DNA of 64,000 nt, taken from the NCBI GenBank assembly GCA_964019055.1, contig OZ025214.1, positions 7,750,858 through 7,814,857 of the forward strand, given 5' to 3'. The notes under the pieces were generated by a model, which searched no databases, was not told where the DNA came from, and saw nothing but the letters and a program-made list of their open reading frames with translations. The translations under genes and the position numbers were made by a program. Numbering within the stretch: the stretch's first letter is position 1; each line of letters starts with the position of its first letter. The stretch is from Anthopleura xanthogrammica. Taxonomy: Eukaryota > Cnidaria > Anthozoa > Actiniaria > Actiniidae. Below are positions 59,017-64,000 of this stretch, in pieces.

Positions 59017-59182
59017 CGATCTTGGCAAGAAAATAAGCAATGAAACTACAACTACCAGTTTTGCCAAGAAAATACCATAGTAAAAGTGGCTAAAAATGGT
59101 CCTCCAGCACAGAAAAAAAGAAAAACAGGGGATTCTTTCAGTTGAAAGTAAAGGCTTTCAAAGTAACAAATCATTTACCCAC

Positions 59183-59414
59183 CTCAGTACAATAAGTTAT
59201 CCGTTTTGCGATTACCTGGAAGTCCACTGGAAGGAAGCTAGTAGTCAGCCAGCCGAGCTTAGTTTAGAACTGAATCAAACGAGGTCTGGTTAAGGTTCAC
59301 AAAAGATCAACAAATATGTGAAGTATGATATGCCCTGATGTGACTGAGCAGAATTGGCAAAAAGTCAGAGCATTTTTCTTTACCGTCGTTGTCTAGTTCT
59401 ACCATCAAGCGTTC
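59183..59414 (-). promoter_or_regulatory. 5' UTR exon and promoter block, VWDE-like copy 3
   Basis: Donor CTGAG|GTGGGT at 59183. 59276-59414 is nearly identical to the blocks of copies 1 and 2 although flanking DNA has diverged, which marks it as constrained. Confidence 0.6.
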
Positions 59415-59652
59415 AGTTCAACACATAATTAAGAAATAACAAAGAAGATCAACATAAGAATAATCTTTAATCCCAAGAATAAAATAGCATTAGATAATTT
59501 CCAGGCCAAAATGCAAAGACTCTTAGCACCACTCCAGAATTCACCTTACATCTCGCAGGAATAAAATTGTTATAAATAGGCTTTAACATGTGCATAAATG
59601 GAACATGAACTTGACCTTCATGAGACTCTGATGATGGTGTTTCACTGCCAAT

Positions 59653-59838
59653 AGACCTAATCGATTGCCTAACGCGTTGCTATGTACCTTTCTACCCAAT
59701 TCAACCTCTGGGAATAAGAACTTTTGTTTCAAAAAATTTCCACGTGATATCGAAATACGACAGACAAAGAATCTTATTCCCAGAGGATTTGAATTAGGTG
59801 GATACGTACATAGCAACACGTTACATGATTAGGCCTAT
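59653..59838. mobile_element. MITE in the upstream module of unit 3
   Basis: TAGACCTAATCGATTG opens and ATGATTAGGCCTA closes it. Inner arms CAACCTCTGGGAATAAGA and TCTTATTCCCAGAGG pair. It splits the module sequence CACTGCCAA/TTCTGCTCAC that is intact in units 1 and 2. Confidence 0.82.
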
Positions 59839-60189
59839 TCTGCTCACATAAGAGGAAATTTTTTTGATACTAGTTCCAAATAATTGTCTTTAACGAAAGA
59901 TACGATTGACCTTTCAACTGATCAAAAGCATACAATGGAAGCTCGGTGTCATTTCAGTTTTTACAAAGGACAAATACAGAAAGAAATGTCATACAGATAT
60001 TGATTGTGAAATGCGGATTGCGATAGGTCAGGGGTTACGATAAGTGAAATATATATATATATATATTATTACTTATTATATCATCCCTTATATACCATAT
60101 ATAGAAGTATCCATTATATTAGTTTCAAATTCTTAATCGTGTCCAAATAAATGATGAATTTGGATAATTTTAACGGTGGCCCATAGGGG

Positions 60190-60500
60190 ACTTGCAGCAA
60201 GTTAGATGAGTTGCTGCAAATAAAACGAGTTGCTGCATATAATAAACGAGTTGCTGCAAATAAAACGAGTTGCTTCATATAATAAACGAATTGCTGCAAA
60301 TAAAACGAGTTGCTGCATATAATAAACGAGTTGCTGCATATAATAAACGAGTTGCTGCATATAATAAACGAGTTGCTGCATATAATAAACGAGTTGCTGC
60401 ATATAATAAACGAGTTGCTGCATATAATAAACGAGTTGCTGCAAATAAAACGGGTTGCTGCATATAATAAACGAGTTGATGCAAATAAAACGAGTTATCA
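60190..60500. repeat. 21-bp minisatellite (CGAGTTGCTGCATATAATAAA)n with 18-bp variants
   Basis: About 15 units, mixing a 21-bp form and a shorter form with CAAATAAAA in place of CATATAATAAA. Since 21 is divisible by 3, frames with AYNKRVA or LVYYMQQ periods appear on both strands; they are artefacts. Confidence 0.93.
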
Positions 60501-60739
60501 TTCAAATTATTTTTTCCGTCATTTTGATTGGCCGAGAGAACTGCAAATAACTGCCTACAAATAACGGTCTGCTCATGCGCATTACGGTGCAGAGCCATCT
60601 TACTGCAAATAACGGTTTGCTCATGCGCAGTAACGCTGTATTTGACAATGGCTCGCTTCCCTGAAAAAATGAGCTGACTTCTTTGTTATTGTTTGACTCG
60701 CACTGCCCCTCAAAGATTAAAAAAAATAATTTGACTGAT

Positions 60740-60773
<34 letters not shown>

Positions 60774-60777
60774 CGAG

Positions 60778-60858
60778 ATTTGTTAGTGTCTTGCTAGCAA
60801 TTATTTGCCTCTGCCTTCGGCATCGGCAAATAATTGCTTGCTCGCCACTAACAAATCA
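60778..60858. repeat. Inverted repeat around AATTATTTGCC
   Basis: AGATTTGTTAGTG...GCAATTATTTGCC pairs with GGCAAATAATTGC...CACTAACAAATC. Short fold-back in intergenic DNA. Confidence 0.75.
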
Positions 60859-60859
60859 C

Positions 60860-61514
60860 GATATTTTGCTCAACCTCGTCCAATAATTGCTTATTATATA
60901 CGAGTTTGATATTTAAAAAAATTATGGAAATTTTTTCAGCCAACAAAAACTCAAGATACTACATTCCTTTCTTATTGTATTGATTGCGTCAATCATATCA
61001 AACTTATTTTATCCTATTACGCCAATCAGGGCTTCCAAAAGTGTAAACTTTCGCGCGTACAGAAATGTCAAGTCAGATCAGTTTGAGTTTAAACGCCGTA
61101 AAATATGAGTCATGAGTCAAATAGGAAAATTACCAATATTTCATATTCCAATATTTGGAAATCAGTGGAAAGTATTAAAAACACATGTATAACAATCTTA
61201 AAACTTTATTTAAAAGAACCTACATAACACTCAGTTGATGCAAGGGCACTAGGACACCTAAAGTGCTTGGATTTCTATAGTCTTCCCCCGATTATTTGAA
61301 CCAAATGAATTTTATTTTTGTTTACTTATCTTATATTTGTGTTCCTTTGCTGCTAAAATTAAGTTTTACTTCAAAGGTCAAAGGGTTTGAATAACCGATT
61401 TGTACTTATTCCAGTAACGGCCGTTCCGTACTTGGCTCTGGTTGTAACAACAGCAACGCGACCGCGCGATGTTCGTTACGTCATTAATACTTAATTGCCG
61501 GATCGTTAATATAG
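60860..61514. other. Intergenic, no gene recognised
   Basis: AT-rich DNA with only short frames and no splice-supported exons. It lies 3' of the broken receptor gene. Confidence 0.5.
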
Positions 61515-62436
61515 TTAATCAAATTCGCCTTCAGTACCATTACTGTTATTGCCGTTGGTTCTATTGGTATATGGCTTATCGTTGCCATGGTGACTTACAT
61601 TGTCAATGCAGTAGATTCTGTTGGTATTTGGCCTGTTACATGTCACACAGCTCTGTAATCGATAAAGAATCGCAGTTTTGAACTGAGGCATGCGCAGTGC
61701 GTAGATGAGTTGCTGTAGTGAAGGAATTTAGTTCCCAAAAGAACGTATTCGTAAAAGTTAAAGTAACACCAAATGCGACAATGAGTTCCATAAATAATAA
61801 GAGCTTGAAAAGGAATCCAAGTGATCAACCTGACGACAATTACAAAAAAAAGCGTGATGGTCAGCCTCTTGTCATGCTGGTTGATTGCGTGACCCTGTAC
61901 ACTTGTCATGCAATTCATCTTAATCCATATAAGGAAATATGAGATAATGATAACTGCAATAGACACTAGGATTGCAAGATTTATAACATAAAACTTTAAC
62001 GGTTGTTTAAAATAGATCGAGCAAAATGCAGTAAATACGGCCATCATCTATATCACTGCTATACCGATCATGTACACACCTTTCCAAAGTTTACGGTGTT
62101 TGAACGGAAAATATACAGCATACGCTCGTTCAATGGCCACGGCTGCCAACCCCAACACAGATGCTGTAGCAAATAAAAAATCCTGGATAATATATAGCTG
62201 AAATATGGTTGTTCTTAAACTGAGTATGAAGATCGTTACATATATATACATTGGCAACGAGATCACTCCCACGAGGAGATCAGCTACCGCCAGACTCACC
62301 AGTAGGAAGTGTTTGCGCTTGCGCAGTGTGGGTGTATGAGTAAATACAAACAATACAGTAATATTTCCTGTTACTATGACAACTGCTTCCAGAACAAAGA
62401 ACCACAAATACCACATGGTCACGTGTTTAGGTATTC
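61515..62436 (-). pseudogene. Class A (rhodopsin-like) GPCR, broken by a stop and a frame lesion
   Basis: On -, the frame from 62436 (after the acceptor-like TTTACAG) encodes TM1 with GNITVLF, TM2 with SLAVADLLVGVISLP, and a DRY-equivalent ERAYAVYFPFKHR. TM4 then reads GIAVI-stop-MMAVF: TAG at 62048-62050 replaces the near-universal TM4 Trp (TGG). The same frame goes on through TM5 (SIAVIIISYF) and TM6 (TWIPFQ) to TM7 (FLHYSNSS). At about 61703 the NPxx of NPxxY is missing and the frame shifts: YALRMPQFK follows in another frame, with an open tail to TAA at 61515. The N-terminus is short, so an upstream exon may exist. This would have been a plasma-membrane receptor. The ligand is unknown; the type is common among expanded cnidarian amine/peptide-like receptors. 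Two independent lesions argue for a pseudogene. Confidence 0.85.
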
Positions 62437-62439
62437 CTG

Positions 62440-63740
62440 TAAAGTAAAGTATATGTGACGTTACCTATGATTGTCTTTTACATCTGCAACCCCCCGTTTA
62501 ATGGAACGTTTTACTTTGGGAGAAATGTTTATTCATTTGAGACCAAATGTCATTCTCTTGGGTATTATTTTTATATAATTTACCCTTTCCATTTCACATC
62601 CCGTTTCATTCCCTTGAGTAATCAAAAAATTAAAAAGATTGAAACACAGCGTCTTTACTTTTATGTATGGCTTTCATTGACCTAGGGAGTTCATAATCAG
62701 TTATTATCTAGAAAAATTGCTTCTCTACATTATAAAAGTGTCACGAAGGGTTTTTCTGGTGGGACTAGCTTGTCCTCCGCGACACACGAGAATACTGTGG
62801 AATTCTTGATTGTCTTTTATTTCTGCATTGCTCTGTGTTCCTGCTCTGCTTCTTTCTGCCTTCTGTTTCTCTTCTGTGTGTAACTCTGTAACTCTGTACT
62901 AAACTACGTGCCACAATCCCTTAAATAATGGTTGGGAGGTTGACAAGATGACGTCAAGCCTAATATCAGCTGACGTCATTTACAAGCGTTGTGATTGGTT
63001 GCTAAGAACGATGAATAATAATCGACTAGTTCCCAATTCCCGAGGAGGAATTTGAACTATGTTAAAATTATATTATTCATCGTACTTGGGGTTGAACAAA
63101 AACTATTCCGTCGCTAGACCATTAAACGATCTAACAGGTGCTTAACTAGAATTTAGTCTTTAAACGAAACTTAACGAAATTGGCTAGCTCCAAAGTTGGG
63201 ATATCACGCATTAGCTGACAGCGCCCAGCTATGAATATTTCAACAGAATTCGAGCTAGCAAAACCCAAAACTGTCATTTGCAATTACAAAATAATATTAT
63301 CTAAAAATTTCATTTCAGCAACATTTCTAATTAAGACTTGTTGTTTTGCATCTGACGATCTGTCAATCATTCCTTTGCCGCAATTAATTTCATTAGTACT
63401 GACATCTCGATTCCACAAACATGAGCAGTTTCTGAACAGCCTTTTTTTACCTGTCATGTTTTCTTCTGCTCTCTATCTTGGAATTGAAATATCAGTGTCT
63501 CTTTTCAGACTTTATGGCTCTGCGGCGAACAACAACATCTGTTTCCCTTAATTAAATATAATAATTTTTCTGTTACCGTATTTTCTTATTCACGTCCCGT
63601 CCCTTAGGAAAAATCTCTCCTTACAAAAGGAAACTCGAGCTTAAAAACTGCTTCGTAAATAACTTGCCATCTATTAAACGCTGTTTTTTTAAAATATCGT
63701 TTTCTTTTTTTCTTTTAATGATCGCAAAAAGGTTGTTTCT
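62440..63740. other. Intergenic region right of the GPCR
   Basis: No exon-like frame with splice sites or domains. A 106-residue frame at 63231-63551 (+) has no recognisable feature and is probably chance. If the receptor has an upstream exon it would lie here, but none can be identified. Confidence 0.45.
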
Positions 63741-63744
63741 GACT

Positions 63745-64000
63745 TAGGCCCCGTCCACACTAGTGCGTTTTAGTTTGAAAACGCATACATTTTGATGCGT
63801 TTAGGCCTTCCGTCCACACTAAAACGCTGAGCGTATCATCGAAAACGCATCGATTTGAAAACGCTCTTGAAAGTGGATCAAAATGAAAACGCATACATAT
63901 CGTATTAGTGTGGACGGTTGAAAACGCATCGAAATGAAAACGCTCACTATTTGAGCATGCGCATATTGTCAAACTTATGTCACGCCATCGTTTTGATCGT
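63745..64000. mobile_element. AAAACGC-type MITE, cut by the window end
   Basis: CCCCGTCCACACTAGTGCGT begins it. CGTCCACACTAAAACGC and TAGTGTGGACGG recur within, along with many GAAAACGCAT motifs. The repeated and inverted GTCCACACTA/TAGTGTGGAC ends are typical of a MITE family widespread in corals and anemones. Confidence 0.65.

Larger units (their letters stand above)
47216..59650 (-). repeat. Segmental duplication unit 3
   Basis: Third head-to-tail unit. From about 48900 to 52620 it is almost identical to units 1 and 2, introns included. Beyond about 52700 the introns are strongly diverged, although all exons are kept. One upstream module is recognisable at 59540-59650; a second could not be seen. 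Confidence 0.8.

Noticed and set aside
60190..60598. AYNKRVA and LVYYMQQ repeat proteins on both strands
   Set aside because: 21-bp minisatellite whose period is a multiple of three; no signal peptide, splice sites or non-repeat domain.
63231..63551. 106-residue + strand frame
   Set aside because: No domain, signal peptide or splice context; composition matches the surrounding AT-rich DNA.

Overview
This is animal nuclear DNA: AT-rich, with multi-exon genes carrying GT-AG introns, secreted multidomain proteins, a rhodopsin-class receptor, and introns full of fold-back (MITE-like) elements and micro- and minisatellites. Gene content and repeat style suggest a cnidarian, most likely an anthozoan such as a coral or sea anemone. 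That placement is inference; no rRNA or mitochondrial marker is present.

Layout. (1) 1-2046: last three coding exons of an M13 (neprilysin/ECE-like) metalloprotease on +, in transposon-rich DNA. (2) 2047-7450: intergenic, with a 77-bp satellite, a MITE nested inside it, a 1.5-kb TA-flanked element and a tandem duplication. (3) 7490-11375: a compact spliced + strand gene for a small secreted protein whose last exon resembles the bacterial DUF2778/Tlde1 L,D-transpeptidase-like fold. It is the most unexpected gene here. (4) 12420-59650: three tandem copies, all on -, of a 21-exon gene for a secreted VWDE-like protein of about 1290 residues. Domain order is signal peptide, EMI-like, a VWDE-type beta region, vWD, EGF, Cys-rich segments, cadherin-like, EGF, FN3, FN3. 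All exon phases close in all three copies, with local defects: a splice donor lost in copy 1 and a 2-nt deletion after the first ATG in copy 2. Transposon insertions that differ between copies give several clean empty-site comparisons. (5) 61515-62436: a broken class A GPCR on -, with an amber codon at the conserved TM4 Trp and a lesion at NPxxY. (6) The right edge is intergenic and ends in a coral-type MITE.

The three VWDE-like genes show mosaic relatedness. Their 3' halves, introns included, are almost identical. The 5' half of copy 3 has diverged, yet a piggyBac-like insertion is shared by copies 2 and 3 and absent from copy 1. One intron carries an octamer minisatellite of 150 perfect units in copy 1, about 32 in copy 2 and a (TCAG)n precursor in copy 3. 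The long SWSVGQLV, IHTYIHTY and AYNKRVA reading frames are repeat artefacts, not genes.
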